Shown: positions 1 to 8,391, numbered from the stretch's first letter. The stretch: 43,004 bases of DNA from Pseudomonadota bacterium (GCA_029558905.1 JAKQCX010000032.1:1-43004), one strand, 5' to 3'. Notes: a model not told the origin generated them from the sequence alone. Numbers and translations are program-made.

Positions 1-346
1 GGTAGGCCTCGGCGCGGCGGGCGATGGAGCGGGGGTCGCGGTCATAGCCCTTGCCGGTGTCGGGTTCCACCACGTCGCAGGTCAGGATCAGGGTGGACTC
101 GTCGAAGAAGGGGTCGAGTCTGGCGGTGGTCGGGTCGGGCATGAGCAGCATGTCGGATGCCTGGATGCCCTGCCAGCCGGCGATGGAGGAACCGTCGAAG
201 GCCTGGCCCTCGGTGAAGCGGTCTTCGCTGAAGGCGGAGATGGGCACGGTGACGTGCTGTTCCTTGCCGCGGGTATCGGTGAAACGGAAATCGACGAAGC
301 GGACATCGTTTTCCTGCACCATCTTCATCACAGCGGCAACCGACAT
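1..346 (-). CDS. glnA: Glutamine synthetase type I, N-terminal part (cut by window edge)
   Basis: Makes glutamine from glutamate, ammonia and ATP in the cytoplasm; central to nitrogen assimilation. Reading the minus strand from the ATG at 346-344 gives an uninterrupted frame to base 1. It begins [20 protein letters not shown] and continues with the family's beta-grasp N-terminal domain, including [27 protein letters not shown] and LMPDP. About 115 of the usual ~470 residues are present; the catalytic domain lies outside. A good ribosome-binding site (AGGAGT) precedes the ATG. The gene is divergent from aroE across a 246-bp gap in which I found no convincing sigma-54 (-24/-12) promoter, although NtrC control is common for glnA. 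Confidence 0.97.
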   Translation of the reverse strand, partial: MSVAAVMKMVQENDVRFVDFRFTDTRGKEQHVTVPISAFSEDRFTEGQAFDGSSIAGWQGIQASDMLLMPDPTTARLDPFFDESTLILTCDVVEPDTGKGYDRDPRSIARRAEAY

Positions 347-534
347 TTCGCGTACTCCTGTTTGGGTATATTGATCATGCGGACCGGGGACAGGGGATGC
401 GGTACATCCGCGTCACCCGACGGTTTCCAGGCATGCCCGATTCAAGCCGGGCATTCTGCCACAAGGATGCGCGCATCTGGCGCGCCAGCCGATTGCACGG
501 CACGCCCGCCCTCGGGAGGTGTGTTCCCTCCGCG

Positions 535-564
535 TTCGCAACCCACACCCCGGGCCACTACAAT
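535..564 (+). promoter_or_regulatory. Possible sigma-70 promoter of aroE-mtgA
   Basis: TTCGCA (535-540) and TACAAT (559-564) lie 18 bp apart. They would start transcription about 22 nt before the aroE ATG. Both hexamers are imperfect, so this is a prediction from pattern only. Confidence 0.4.
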
Positions 565-592
565 GCCCCGGCCCCAGCAAGTCCTCGTTGCC

Positions 593-1402
593 ATGACAGA
601 CCACTACGCGGTTTTCGGAAACCCCATCGCCCATTCCATGTCGCCCCTCATCCACGCGGCCTTTGCCCGCCAGACCGGCCAGGACATGGACTACACTGCG
701 CTGCTGGCGCCTCTGGACGGTTTCGCCGAGACGGTGCGGGCCTTTCAGGCGGGAGGCGGGCGCGGAGCCAATGTCACCGTACCCTTCAAGGAACAGGCCC
801 ATGCCCTGGCCCGGCGCCGCACTCCCCGGGCCGAGGCCGCCGGCGCCGTGAATACCTTGCTATTCGGGGATGCGGACATCCTCGGGGACAATACCGATGG
901 CGTGGGCCTGGTGCGTGATCTGATGGATAACCTGGGGATCGTCCCGCGGGGCCTGCGCATCCTGCTCATGGGTGCGGGCGGGGCGGCCCGTGGGGTGGTG
1001 CTGCCCTTGCTGGAGGCCGCCCCCAGAAGTCTGTTCATTGTCAACCGTACGCCGGCAAGGGCGGTGGAGCTGGCACGGTCGTTTGCGGACCGGCCGGGGC
1101 TGGCGGGGGGCGGTTACGAGGACCTGCCCGGGCGGCAATTCGATCTGGTGATCAACGCCACCGCCGCCGGACTGACCGGTGACCTGCCACCTCTGCCTGA
1201 TGCGACGTTTGCCGACGGCGCCTGGGCCTATGACATGCTGTATGGCCGGGTCACCCCCTTCCTGGATTTCGCGCGGCAGCGGGGTGCGCGCGTGGCGGAT
1301 GGCCTGGGCATGCTGGTGGAGCAGGCGGCCGAGGCCTTTTACCTGTGGCGGGGGGTGCGTCCGGACACCGGAGCCGTCATGCGTCTGCTGCGTGCGGCCT
1401 GA
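593..1402 (+). CDS. aroE: Shikimate dehydrogenase (NADP+)
   Basis: Reduces 3-dehydroshikimate to shikimate in the common aromatic amino-acid pathway. The 269-residue protein has the family landmarks in order: the shikimate-binding SMS (residues 15-17), NVTVPFK with catalytic Lys66, NTDGVG with catalytic Asp102, the nucleotide-binding loop GAGGAA (127-132) and the NADP-selecting NRT (151-153). The open frame extends far upstream, but MTDHYAVFGNPIAHS is the standard family start, so I place the ATG at 593; an in-frame ATG at 563 is the alternative. Its stop codon shares one base with the mtgA start (TGATG), implying translational coupling. Confidence 0.95.
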   Translation: MTDHYAVFGNPIAHSMSPLIHAAFARQTGQDMDYTALLAPLDGFAETVRAFQAGGGRGANVTVPFKEQAHALARRRTPRAEAAGAVNTLLFGDADILGDNTDGVGLVRDLMDNLGIVPRGLRILLMGAGGAARGVVLPLLEAAPRSLFIVNRTPARAVELARSFADRPGLAGGGYEDLPGRQFDLVINATAAGLTGDLPPLPDATFADGAWAYDMLYGRVTPFLDFARQRGARVADGLGMLVEQAAEAFYLWRGVRPDTGAVMRLLRAA

Positions 1403-2115
1403 TGGTGTGGCCCAGGAGGGGGCGACGTCCCGGCTTGTGGCGCTGGCTGCTGGCGGGCCTGGTGTTGCTGGTCTACGTGCAGATCGGCTATCTGGCCGGA
1501 GTACTGTGGTGGACCTATTTCAACCCCTCCAACACGGCCTTCATGGAGGCCGGTCTGGCGCGCCTGCAGGAGAAAAGGGGGCCGGAGGCCGAGCTGCGTC
1601 ACAAGTGGGTGGACTATGCCCGCATCTCCAGACATCTGAAGCGCGCCGTGGTGGCCGCCGAGGACAGCCGCTTCCTGGAGCATGAGGGGTTCGACTGGGA
1701 GGCCATGCAGGCGGCCGCGCGGAAGAACCTGCGCAAGGGCCGTTTTGCCGCGGGCGGCTCCACCATCAGCCAGCAGCTGGCCAAGAACCTGTTCCTCTCG
1801 CCCTCGAAGAATCCGCTACGCAAGGCGCAGGAGGCCGTCATCACGCTGATGATCGAGCGGATCTGGAGCAAGCGCCGCATCCTGGAGGTGTATCTGAACG
1901 TCATCGAATGGGGCAACGGCGTCTACGGTGCCGAGGCTGCTGCCCGACGCTACTTCAAGAGCTCGGCCGCGGCCCTGGGACCGGGGCAGGCCGCGCATCT
2001 GGCCGCCATGATCCCCAATCCCCGCTACTATGAAACCCACCGCGCCGCCCGGGGTCTGTTGCGGCGTCAGGCCATCATCGCCGCGCGCATGAAGCTGGTG
2101 GGCGTGCCACGCTAG
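1402..2115 (+). CDS. mtgA: Monofunctional biosynthetic peptidoglycan transglycosylase
   Basis: Polymerises lipid II into glycan strands on the periplasmic face of the inner membrane. The 237-residue protein has one N-terminal membrane anchor (about residues 12-36) followed by a GT51 domain. Visible motifs are AAEDSRFLEHEG with the catalytic Glu87, GGSTISQQLAKN (118-129), and the downstream blocks RKAQEAVITLMIER and ILEVYLNVIEWGNGVYGAEAA. No transpeptidase domain follows, which separates it from class A penicillin-binding proteins. The start is the ATG overlapping the aroE stop. The aroE-mtgA pairing is seen in other proteobacteria. Confidence 0.95.
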   Translation: MVWPRRGRRPGLWRWLLAGLVLLVYVQIGYLAGVLWWTYFNPSNTAFMEAGLARLQEKRGPEAELRHKWVDYARISRHLKRAVVAAEDSRFLEHEGFDWEAMQAAARKNLRKGRFAAGGSTISQQLAKNLFLSPSKNPLRKAQEAVITLMIERIWSKRRILEVYLNVIEWGNGVYGAEAAARRYFKSSAAALGPGQAAHLAAMIPNPRYYETHRAARGLLRRQAIIAARMKLVGVPR

Positions 2116-2137
2116 GGAAGCGCTGGTGGATGGAGAC

Positions 2138-2154
2138 ACGCCCTGAAAGGGCGT
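2138..2154. terminator. Short hairpin between convergent mtgA and the COG4255 gene
   Basis: ACGCCC, a 5-nt loop and GGGCGT form a perfect 6-bp stem just after mtgA. There is no T-tract, so intrinsic termination is uncertain. Confidence 0.25.
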
Positions 2155-2232
2155 CGTCCCCCTTGCCTCGTTCCTGCGCCGGAAACGGCAACCCGCGCAT
2201 CGTCCAATGTTTCCGTGGGAACGGACCTGCGC

Positions 2233-3153
2233 TCAGCGCCACTGGCGCCACATCTCCCATGGCGTGAGCCGCCTGACCGATGCCTGTCGACCGATGCCCC
2301 CGAGGGTGACCGAGGCCAGGCGGCCCAGACGCAGGGCGCGGATCAGCGGTCGGAACCAGGCCTCTTCCCAGGCGGCGGGCGTCACCTGCTCCGCCTCCAG
2401 CATGACCAGACCCGTTTTCCCCCTGGTGGCCAGCACCTCCGCCAGGGATGCGGGATCAGGCAGGCTGGTGATGCCCACGCCCCGGGCCAACTGGGCCAGC
2501 AGAGGTGTCTGCCCCCATACGGCATCCAGGCCGTCGGACGGGGGCGGCAGCCGGCCAACTCCCCAGGGCCAGAAACTGTTCACCGGGGCCTGTCCCCGAT
2601 CCAGACGCCTGGGGTTCAAGGGGTGGTCGTGCAGCGCCATCTGGATTTCGTGCAGTAGACGGGTCCAGAGGGGGGCGTCCTCGTCCCGTGGCAGGAAACG
2701 CATGGGCTGACGACCTGCCACCTCATCCAGCGGCGTGGTCCGCAGGCGCGGCGGCGCGGGGCAGCGCACATGGAACACCCCCGACGGGCCGGAATACGGC
2801 ACGAAGCCGTGCTCTGCCAGGAGAGGGGTCAGCAGCTCGGCCAGCGTCGCCGTCTCCGCGGGGCTCAGGCTCAGCTCCGCGCGCAGGTAGGGGCCTCGCA
2901 AGCCCACATCGAGAAACACCGGGTCCAGCCTCAGCCAGTGTGATGCGCCCGGATCCAGGCCGGTGGCCCTGGCGGTCAGGGGGGCGATGGGCCAGTCGGT
3001 CTGCCGGGCGATGCCCTGAGCCCGGCAGAAAGCCTCGCTGAGACCCGCGGGGGCCGCTTGCACTCGCCCATGCCGCAGGAGTGCGGCCAGCGCGGGCGGA
3101 TCGTCGCCCTCCGCGGTCTCCCGCGGACGGATGTACAGGTACAGGTGACGCAT
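2233..3153 (-). CDS. COG4255 / RpfE-like protein (phosphoglycerate-mutase-like fold annotation)
   Basis: A 306-residue cytoplasmic protein resembling the COG4255 family, which includes Xanthomonas RpfE and is sometimes annotated as a cofactor-independent phosphoglycerate-mutase-like protein. The recognised signature is HEIQMALHDHPLNPRR followed by PVNSFWPWGVGRLP (about residues 195-225). The biochemical function of the family is not established. The frame opens as far as 3315, but the family-like start MRHLYLYIRPRE at 3153 is preferred; it has no clear Shine-Dalgarno. Convergent with mtgA. Confidence 0.7.
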   Translation of the reverse strand: MRHLYLYIRPRETAEGDDPPALAALLRHGRVQAAPAGLSEAFCRAQGIARQTDWPIAPLTARATGLDPGASHWLRLDPVFLDVGLRGPYLRAELSLSPAETATLAELLTPLLAEHGFVPYSGPSGVFHVRCPAPPRLRTTPLDEVAGRQPMRFLPRDEDAPLWTRLLHEIQMALHDHPLNPRRLDRGQAPVNSFWPWGVGRLPPPSDGLDAVWGQTPLLAQLARGVGITSLPDPASLAEVLATRGKTGLVMLEAEQVTPAAWEEAWFRPLIRALRLGRLASVTLGGIGRQASVRRLTPWEMWRQWR

Positions 3154-3257
3154 GTGGACGCGCGCTCGAAAATCCGTCGGGAACTTGTTGCGCAAAAAGG
3201 GATCAGACCGATTGTCTCCTAGCAGCGATCGGCAACTCACAATGATTGCGATCCTTG

Positions 3258-3294
3258 TGCCGACCGGGTAGCAATGTCCGGTCGGCATTTTTTT
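3258..3294 (+). terminator. Strong rho-independent terminator on the plus strand with no obvious gene
   Basis: TGCCGACCGG (3258-3267) and CCGGTCGGCA (3278-3287) form a perfect 10-bp stem with a 10-nt loop, followed directly by seven T residues (3288-3294). The nearest plus-strand gene upstream, mtgA, ends more than 1.1 kb away beyond a minus-strand gene. The terminator therefore points to an unannotated plus-strand transcript, perhaps a small RNA starting in 3154-3250. Confidence 0.8.
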
Positions 3295-3317
3295 GCCCGT
3301 GCGCCGACGCGGCAAAG

Positions 3318-3347
3318 GAGACGGCCCGCGCGGTCGCGGGCCGTCTC
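3318..3347 (-). terminator. Terminator-like hairpin downstream of the small ribbon-helix-helix gene
   Basis: A perfect 13-bp inverted repeat (GAGACGGCCCGCG / CGCGGGCCGTCTC) with a 4-nt loop. On the minus strand it is followed by CTTTGCC, a weak T-tract. It lies 46 bp after the stop of the minus-strand gene at 3394 and probably ends that transcript. Confidence 0.5.
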
Positions 3348-3393
3348 AGGTTGCCAGGTGGGACGTGGCGGGCCGGTCAGGGCGTACCGGCGC

Positions 3394-3624
3394 TCAGGTT
3401 CCACCGCCCCCGTCGTACACCCCTCGCATGCTGCGTTCCAGTTCCTGGGCGTAGCTGTAATGCCGGTTATCGGCCTCCAGGGCTATGGCGGCCTCGCTGT
3501 GACGGCCATCATGGATCAGCAGGGCCCGGATGACCCCGTTGATGTCGTGGATGGGAGGCACCATGAGCAATTTCAACTGCTCGTAGATGTCCGCGTCGAT
3601 GGAAACTTGAATCGGGTCACGCAT
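3394..3624 (-). CDS. Small hypothetical protein, ribbon-helix-helix-like N-terminus
   Basis: A 76-residue protein that I cannot assign to a named family. It begins MRDPIQVSIDADIYEQLKLL. A short beta strand followed by two helices (DIYEQLKLLM and DINGVIRALLIHDG) resembles the CopG/Arc ribbon-helix-helix DNA-binding fold. The C-terminus ends in a Gly run (GGGGT). A strong Shine-Dalgarno (AGGAGGA) supports the ATG at 3624. It is divergent from yjbQ. The 147-bp gap between them contains two small palindromes, around 3653-3664 (GGGGATGTCCCC) and 3676-3688 (GACTG/CAGTC), which could be operators. If it is a repressor it could act on itself or on yjbQ; no toxin partner is adjacent. Confidence 0.7.
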   Translation of the reverse strand: MRDPIQVSIDADIYEQLKLLMVPPIHDINGVIRALLIHDGRHSEAAIALEADNRHYSYAQELERSMRGVYDGGGGT

Positions 3625-3771
3625 GCTGCATTCCTCCTCGTGTCAGACGGCTGGGGATGTCCCCGACCTATGGTTGACTGTTTCAGTCGGGATTACTCCC
3701 TTCCTAGCAGAGGAATCACCCCAGCGCCAGCGGCGGCCGGGATGCCGGCCATTTGCTTTTACAATGCGTCC

Positions 3772-4191
3772 ATGCGGCAATTCCACACCACCTACCATAT
3801 CCCCACCCAGGGCAAGGGTCTCTACGAGTTCACTGCCGAGGTCATCCGCTGGCTGGATGAGCAGGGCGTGCGGGACGGTCTGCTGACCCTGTTCGTCCGC
3901 CATACCTCCGCAAGTCTGGTGGTGCAGGAGAACGCGGATGCGGACGTGCGGGGGGACCTGGAGCGCTTCCTGTCCCGCCTGGTGCCGGAGGACGACCCCA
4001 TCTATCGCCACACCCAGGAAGGACCGGACGACATGCCGGCCCATGTGCGCGCCGCCCTGACCCAGACGCAGCTGTCCATCCCCGTGCGGTCCGGCGCCTT
4101 GGTGCTGGGTACCTGGCAGGGCATCTATCTGTTCGAACACCGCCGTGCCGGACACCGGCGTCAGGTGGCCGCCCACCTGCTGGGCGAGTGA
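3772..4191 (+). CDS. yjbQ: YjbQ/UPF0047 family protein
   Basis: A 139-residue member of the YjbQ/UPF0047 family. E. coli YjbQ has a weak thiamin-phosphate synthase activity; the true role is unclear. The family pattern is plain: LFVRHTSASLVVQENAD (about 39-55), DVRGDLERFL, YRHTQEGPDDMPAHVRAAL, and the C-terminal LGTWQGIYLFEHR. I chose the ATG at 3772. A TACAAT box lies only 7 bp upstream (3760-3765), so the mRNA could be nearly leaderless; there is no Shine-Dalgarno. Followed after 18 bp by lolC. Confidence 0.88.
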   Translation: MRQFHTTYHIPTQGKGLYEFTAEVIRWLDEQGVRDGLLTLFVRHTSASLVVQENADADVRGDLERFLSRLVPEDDPIYRHTQEGPDDMPAHVRAALTQTQLSIPVRSGALVLGTWQGIYLFEHRRAGHRRQVAAHLLGE

Positions 4192-4209
4192 CCCCCTCTC
4201 CCTGCGCAC

Positions 4210-5466
4210 GTGCTGCCCTACGAAATCCGCATCGGTCTGCGCTACACCCGCGCCAAGCGCCGCAACCACTTCATTTCCTTCATTTCCGTGATCTCCATGG
4301 CGGGCATCGCCCTGGGCATCATGGCCCTCATCGTCGTGCTCTCGGTGATGAACGGCTTCCAGGATGAGCTGCGTACCCGCATCCTGGGGGTGGCCTCCCA
4401 TCTGGAGATCACCGGCAGCGAAGGCCGCCTGACCAACTGGCCTGCACTGGCCCGGGAGGTGGCACGGCACCCCGAAGTGCGGGGATTCGCGCCCTACATC
4501 AATGCCCAGGCCCTGTTGAGTGCCAGTGGCCTGGGGGGTGGCGAGACCAAGGGCAGCCTGATCCGCGGCCTGCTGCCGCAGGAGGAGGACAAGGTGGCGG
4601 AGTTCGATCAGAAGATGCAGGTGGGCCGCCTGGCGAATCTCAGCCCCGGGGCCTGGGGCATCATCCTGGGGGCGGATCTGGCCCGCGCCCTGGGCGTCGT
4701 GCAGGGTGACAGGGTCACGGTCATTGCCCCCCAGGGCGTGGTGACCCCGGCGGGCATGATTCCCCGCATCCGGCAGTTCACCGTGGTGGGCATCTTCCGC
4801 ATGGGCATGTACGAATACGATGCCGGCCTGGCCCTCATGCACCTGGCGGACGCCCAGAAGCTCTACCGCATGGGCGACACCGTCTCCGGCCTGCGCGTGA
4901 AGCTGGCGGACATGGAGCGGGCCCCCTGGGTGACGCGGGCACTGGCGCACAGCCTGCACGGCGACTACTACCTGTCGGACTGGACCATGAGCCACCAGAA
5001 TTTCTTCCAGGCGGTGCAGATCGAGAAGCGCATGATGTTCATCATCCTCACCCTCATCGTCGCCGTGGCCGCCTTCAACATCGTCTCCACCCTGGTGATG
5101 GTGGTCACCGACAAGCAGGCGGACATCGCCATCCTGCGCACCCTGGGGGCCAGCCCGAAGAGCATCATGGCGGTGTTCATGGTGCAGGGCAGCCTCATCG
5201 GCGTCATCGGCACCATGCTGGGCATTGCCTCCGGCGTACTGCTCGCCGTCAACGTGGAAACCATCGTGCCCTGGATCGAGCGGGCCGTGGGCATGAACCT
5301 GTTTCCGTCCGACGTGTATTACATCTCCAAGCTGCCCTCCAGGCTGGTCTGGAGGGATGTGGCCACCATCGCGGGCGTGGCTCTGACGCTGGCCTTCCTG
5401 GCCACCCTGTATCCCAGCTGGCGGGCCGCCAGCGTGCAACCGGCGGAGGCCCTGCGCTATGAATGA
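4210..5466 (+). CDS. lolC: Lipoprotein-releasing ABC transporter permease LolC/LolE
   Basis: Inner-membrane permease of the Lol system, which extracts mature lipoproteins and passes them to LolA for delivery to the outer membrane. The 418-residue protein has the family N-terminus [23 protein letters not shown], a first membrane helix (about 24-48), a large periplasmic domain, and three C-terminal helices in an FtsX-type domain (about 270-410). GTG is the likely start; no other start fits the family N-terminus. Only one permease gene is present, so it may work as a homodimer (LolF-like), or a second copy lies elsewhere. It overlaps lolD by 8 bp. Confidence 0.93.
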   Translation: MLPYEIRIGLRYTRAKRRNHFISFISVISMAGIALGIMALIVVLSVMNGFQDELRTRILGVASHLEITGSEGRLTNWPALAREVARHPEVRGFAPYINAQALLSASGLGGGETKGSLIRGLLPQEEDKVAEFDQKMQVGRLANLSPGAWGIILGADLARALGVVQGDRVTVIAPQGVVTPAGMIPRIRQFTVVGIFRMGMYEYDAGLALMHLADAQKLYRMGDTVSGLRVKLADMERAPWVTRALAHSLHGDYYLSDWTMSHQNFFQAVQIEKRMMFIILTLIVAVAAFNIVSTLVMVVTDKQADIAILRTLGASPKSIMAVFMVQGSLIGVIGTMLGIASGVLLAVNVETIVPWIERAVGMNLFPSDVYYISKLPSRLVWRDVATIAGVALTLAFLATLYPSWRAASVQPAEALRYE

Positions 5467-6139
5467 CTCCGCCCCCGTTCTGTCCTGCACTGGCCTGAGG
5501 AAGAGCTACTGGCAGGGCAGCGTGGAGGTACCGGTGCTGGGCGGCATCGAGCTGCGTGTGGCTCCGGGCGAGCACATCGCCGTCATGGGTGCCTCCGGCG
5601 CGGGCAAGAGCACGCTGTTGCACGTGCTGGGCGGGCTGGACAAACCGGATGCCGGTGAGGTGCGGGTGGCGGGGGAGTCCCTCTGGTCCCTGCCGGAGAG
5701 CGCCCGGGGCCGCCTGCGCAACCGGTGCCTGGGCTTCGTCTATCAGTTCCACCACCTGCTGCCGGAGTTCACCGCCTTGGAGAACGTGGCCATGCCCCTG
5801 GATATCCGCCGCCAGGAGCGGGCCAGCGCCCTGCGGGAGGCAGGCCACTGGCTGGCCGAGGTGGGTCTGGCGCATCGCCTGCGGCATCGTCCCGGCGAGC
5901 TGTCCGGTGGCGAGCGCCAGCGCGCCGCCATCGCCCGTGCCCTGGTGACCCGGCCTGCCTGCGTGCTCATGGACGAACCCACGGGCAACCTGGACCGGCA
6001 CACCGCCGCGCGCATCCAGGAACTGCTCATGGATCTGTCCGCACGACACCGCACCGCCTTCCTGGTGGTGACCCACGACCCGGACCTGGCTGCCCGTCTG
6101 GGGCGCACCCTGCGCCTGGAGGACGGGGGTTTGACATAG
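5459..6139 (+). CDS. lolD: Lipoprotein-releasing ABC transporter ATPase LolD
   Basis: Cytoplasmic ATPase that powers lipoprotein release by LolC/E. The 226 residues match the family length. Walker A is GASGAGKST (44-52), the signature is LSGGERQ (148-154) and Walker B is [11 protein letters not shown] (169-179); the H-loop is VVTHD. The ATG lies inside the last codons of lolC, so the two are translationally coupled. Confidence 0.95.
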   Translation: MNDSAPVLSCTGLRKSYWQGSVEVPVLGGIELRVAPGEHIAVMGASGAGKSTLLHVLGGLDKPDAGEVRVAGESLWSLPESARGRLRNRCLGFVYQFHHLLPEFTALENVAMPLDIRRQERASALREAGHWLAEVGLAHRLRHRPGELSGGERQRAAIARALVTRPACVLMDEPTGNLDRHTAARIQELLMDLSARHRTAFLVVTHDPDLAARLGRTLRLEDGGLT

Positions 6140-6225
6140 CGTGGCGGGCTGATATTTTGCTGTGCGGCGGATCTCGCGCCCGGAGCGGGCACGGCCATCC
6201 CCGATACTCAGGGAGATACTGATCG

Positions 6226-6837
6226 ATGCATCAACGCGGCAAAGAACCCCGGCCCACGGGATTTCTCACTGCGCCCGGCATGACCGGGCTCGTGTTCCCT
6301 CGTCTGTTCCGGACGAAACCAGGGGCCTGGCTGGTCAGCCTGCTCCTGCTCCCCGGTGTCTGGGCGGCCGAGCTCCCGCCGGATGCCGCCGTGGACCGCG
6401 GGGTCCCCACCATGACCCTGACGCCACAGGTGGTGGTCCACAGCGGCCGCCTGGAGTGGGAGCCCTTCAGCCGGGACCTGTCGGCCTGGCCCACCCTCAG
6501 CCACGCCGACAGGCGCAGCACGGAAAAGCCCCGTCGGGTCAGCCTCACCGGCCCTCTGGAAGGTGATGCCACGCGTGGAAGGGAGCTGGCCATGCGGCGC
6601 GACAAGGGCTTCTGCATGCTGTGTCATCAACTGCCCGGGGAGCAATGGTCCGGCAACTTCGGCATCTCCCTGCTGGGCTACAGGCTGAACCATCATGCCG
6701 ATGCAGACCTCTATCAACAGGTCTTCGACCCACGCGTGAACAATCCCCACACCGCCATGCCGCCTTATGGCACCAATCGGATCCTCAGCGACCAGGAAAT
6801 TCGTGACATCGTGGCCTATCTGCAGAGTCTGGAGTGA
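6226..6837 (+). CDS. soxX: Sulfur-oxidation c-type cytochrome SoxX
   Basis: Small subunit of the periplasmic SoxAX cytochrome, which couples thiosulfate oxidatively to the carrier SoxYZ. The 203-residue protein has a signal peptide with its hydrophobic core near residues 34-47. It has a single haem site, CMLCH (130-134), then the SoxX-typical NNPHTAMPPYGTNRILS with the probable axial Met178, and the C-terminal EIRDIVAYLQSLE. The N-terminus is longer than usual before the signal core; an internal Met at residue 19 is an alternative start, but the Shine-Dalgarno-like AGGGAGAT favours 6226. It is followed immediately by soxA. Confidence 0.92.
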   Translation: MHQRGKEPRPTGFLTAPGMTGLVFPRLFRTKPGAWLVSLLLLPGVWAAELPPDAAVDRGVPTMTLTPQVVVHSGRLEWEPFSRDLSAWPTLSHADRRSTEKPRRVSLTGPLEGDATRGRELAMRRDKGFCMLCHQLPGEQWSGNFGISLLGYRLNHHADADLYQQVFDPRVNNPHTAMPPYGTNRILSDQEIRDIVAYLQSLE

Positions 6838-6842
6838 GATGT

Positions 6843-7715
6843 ATGCGCAGTCTGCTGTTTGTGTTGCTGTGCCTGGGGGTCGCCACGCCACAGGCCGAAT
6901 CCATGCCGTACCGGGAATACGATGCCCTGGAGGAGTACGCGCCCAGCGTGCGGGGCGATATGTGGCTGTCCGGCACCTATCGCCTGTGGGCCGATCCCGG
7001 CAGGCTGGACTGGCGCATGGCGGGCAATCCGGAAGACAACTGGAAGCTGAACTGGAAGTTCATGGACCCACCCTTCAACCAGACGGTGCATGGCGGCCAC
7101 TTCGCCCTGGATCGGGGCGAGGAACTGTTTCGCGCATTGAATGCCAAGGGCCGTTTTGCCGCCTGTCTGGGCGCGAGGCAGGGCCGGCTCAAGGGGCTGC
7201 GTACCGGTTATCCGCGTTATCACGCGCAGTTGCGGCGCATCGTTGGCCTGGAGGAGGCCATCGAACTGTGCGCCGCCCGGCAGGGCCGGGAACTGCAGAA
7301 CGGCAGTTATGACAACAGCGCCGTTTCCCTCTTCCTCGCCAGCAAGAGCCAGGGCATGCCCATCCGTATCCAGGTGGATAAGGGGCCCATGCAGCAGGCC
7401 TATGCGCGCGGCCGCAAGCTGTTCCACATGCGTACGGGCCGCTCCAACATGGCCTGTTCCTCCTGCCATACGCATCGTATCGGCCTGAAACTGCGCAACG
7501 TGGCGGTGACCACGCCCTATGGCGATGTGGCCCACTTCCCCGTGTACCGCACCCGCTTCCAGCTGCAATCCCTGCAACTGCGTTTCGTGGAATGCAACCT
7601 GGACAGCGGCACCCAGCCCCTGCGGCCCGGCAGCAGCGCCTATACCGATCTGGAGGTCTTCCTCACCGCCCTGAGCAACGGTTATCCGGTGAGCGTGCCC
7701 AGCGAGCGCCACTGA
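6843..7715 (+). CDS. soxA: Sulfur-oxidation c-type cytochrome SoxA, mono-haem form
   Basis: Catalytic subunit of SoxAX in thiosulfate oxidation. The 290-residue protein has a signal peptide (about 1-20) and the SoxA core (GGHFALDRGEELFR). It keeps one haem site, CSSCH (205-209), and the active-site cysteine in VECNLD (Cys251), which carries a persulfide in characterised SoxA. The first haem site of di-haem SoxA is absent: the aligned stretch reads AACLGARQG, leaving only Cys108. The cysteine that would be the axial ligand of that haem is kept (ELCAARQ, Cys143). I chose the ATG at 6843 because GGAG lies 8 nt upstream; a GTG at 6834 overlapping soxX is possible. No soxK, soxB or soxYZ follows. 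Confidence 0.93.
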   Translation: MRSLLFVLLCLGVATPQAESMPYREYDALEEYAPSVRGDMWLSGTYRLWADPGRLDWRMAGNPEDNWKLNWKFMDPPFNQTVHGGHFALDRGEELFRALNAKGRFAACLGARQGRLKGLRTGYPRYHAQLRRIVGLEEAIELCAARQGRELQNGSYDNSAVSLFLASKSQGMPIRIQVDKGPMQQAYARGRKLFHMRTGRSNMACSSCHTHRIGLKLRNVAVTTPYGDVAHFPVYRTRFQLQSLQLRFVECNLDSGTQPLRPGSSAYTDLEVFLTALSNGYPVSVPSERH

Positions 7716-7833
7716 GGCCAGGGGCGGGCGTCCCGGCGGGCGCGTGGATCGGTGGCTGTGAGTGCCAGGGGCATCTCGCCCCAAGCGCCCATGCGCGTGC
7801 GCGATGTCGGGTTCCGGGCTCGCCGGCTCCTGT

Positions 7834-8391
7834 CTATGGCGTGTCGTTCTGCGCCCGGGCCTTGCGTTTCTTGATGTAGGCCAGCAGGTAGAGGCGCCAG
7901 CCCACCTGCACGGCCGCATAGCCCAGTAGCGCCAGACCGGTGGCCAGGATCAGGTTGCCGACCAGGAAGGTCTCGCCCAGGCTCAGCAGCCAGCGCCAGA
8001 ACTCGGGGAAAAAATCGCTCCAGGGCTGCTGGTCCCAGTCGAACTCGAACTCCGACATGCGTCCGCCACGATCACCCATGACCCAATGACCGATCTGGTA
8101 GGCCGTCACGAAGATGAAGGGCCAGGTGAATGGGTTGGTGAGCAGGGTGGTGGCCACCGCCACGGGCAGATTCACGCGGAATAGGATGGCCAGGATGGCA
8201 GCCGTGAGCATCTGCACGGGCCCCGGGATGAGGCCACCGATCATGCCCGCGGCCACGCCACCCGCCACGGCGTTGCGGTTCAGGTGCCACAGGTTGGGGT
8301 GTTGCAGCAGGGGGCGTGCCCAGCGCAGGTGGCGATGCTCCCGTACCGTGCTGTGGTCAGGCAGGTATTTGCGCAGGTATTTGCGTGGCAT
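7834..8391 (-). CDS. DUF2062 membrane protein
   Basis: A 185-residue inner-membrane protein of the DUF2062 family; its function is unknown. The N-terminus is basic (MPRKYLRKYLPDHSTVREHR). Two or three hydrophobic segments follow: around AGGVAAGMIGGLIPGPVQM, LPVAVATTLLTNPFTWPFIF (with the family's TNPFTWP motif) and a C-terminal helix LVGNLILATGLALLGYAA. It is divergent from comEC, an arrangement frequent in gammaproteobacteria. The frame stays open much further upstream, but that part is antisense to comEC and is rejected. Confidence 0.88.
   Translation of the reverse strand: MPRKYLRKYLPDHSTVREHRHLRWARPLLQHPNLWHLNRNAVAGGVAAGMIGGLIPGPVQMLTAAILAILFRVNLPVAVATTLLTNPFTWPFIFVTAYQIGHWVMGDRGGRMSEFEFDWDQQPWSDFFPEFWRWLLSLGETFLVGNLILATGLALLGYAAVQVGWRLYLLAYIKKRKARAQNDTP

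Noticed and set aside
347..592. A sigma-54 promoter or NtrC site upstream of glnA
   Set aside because: A TGGCGC...TTGCAC pair is present, but the GG-to-GC spacing is 14 bp rather than 10 and the orientation is wrong for glnA.
3643..5490. 615-residue open frame on the minus strand opposite yjbQ-lolC-lolD
   Set aside because: It is His/Gln/Gly-rich low-complexity translation typical of antisense frames in GC-rich genes, and the plus strand encodes clear Lol proteins.
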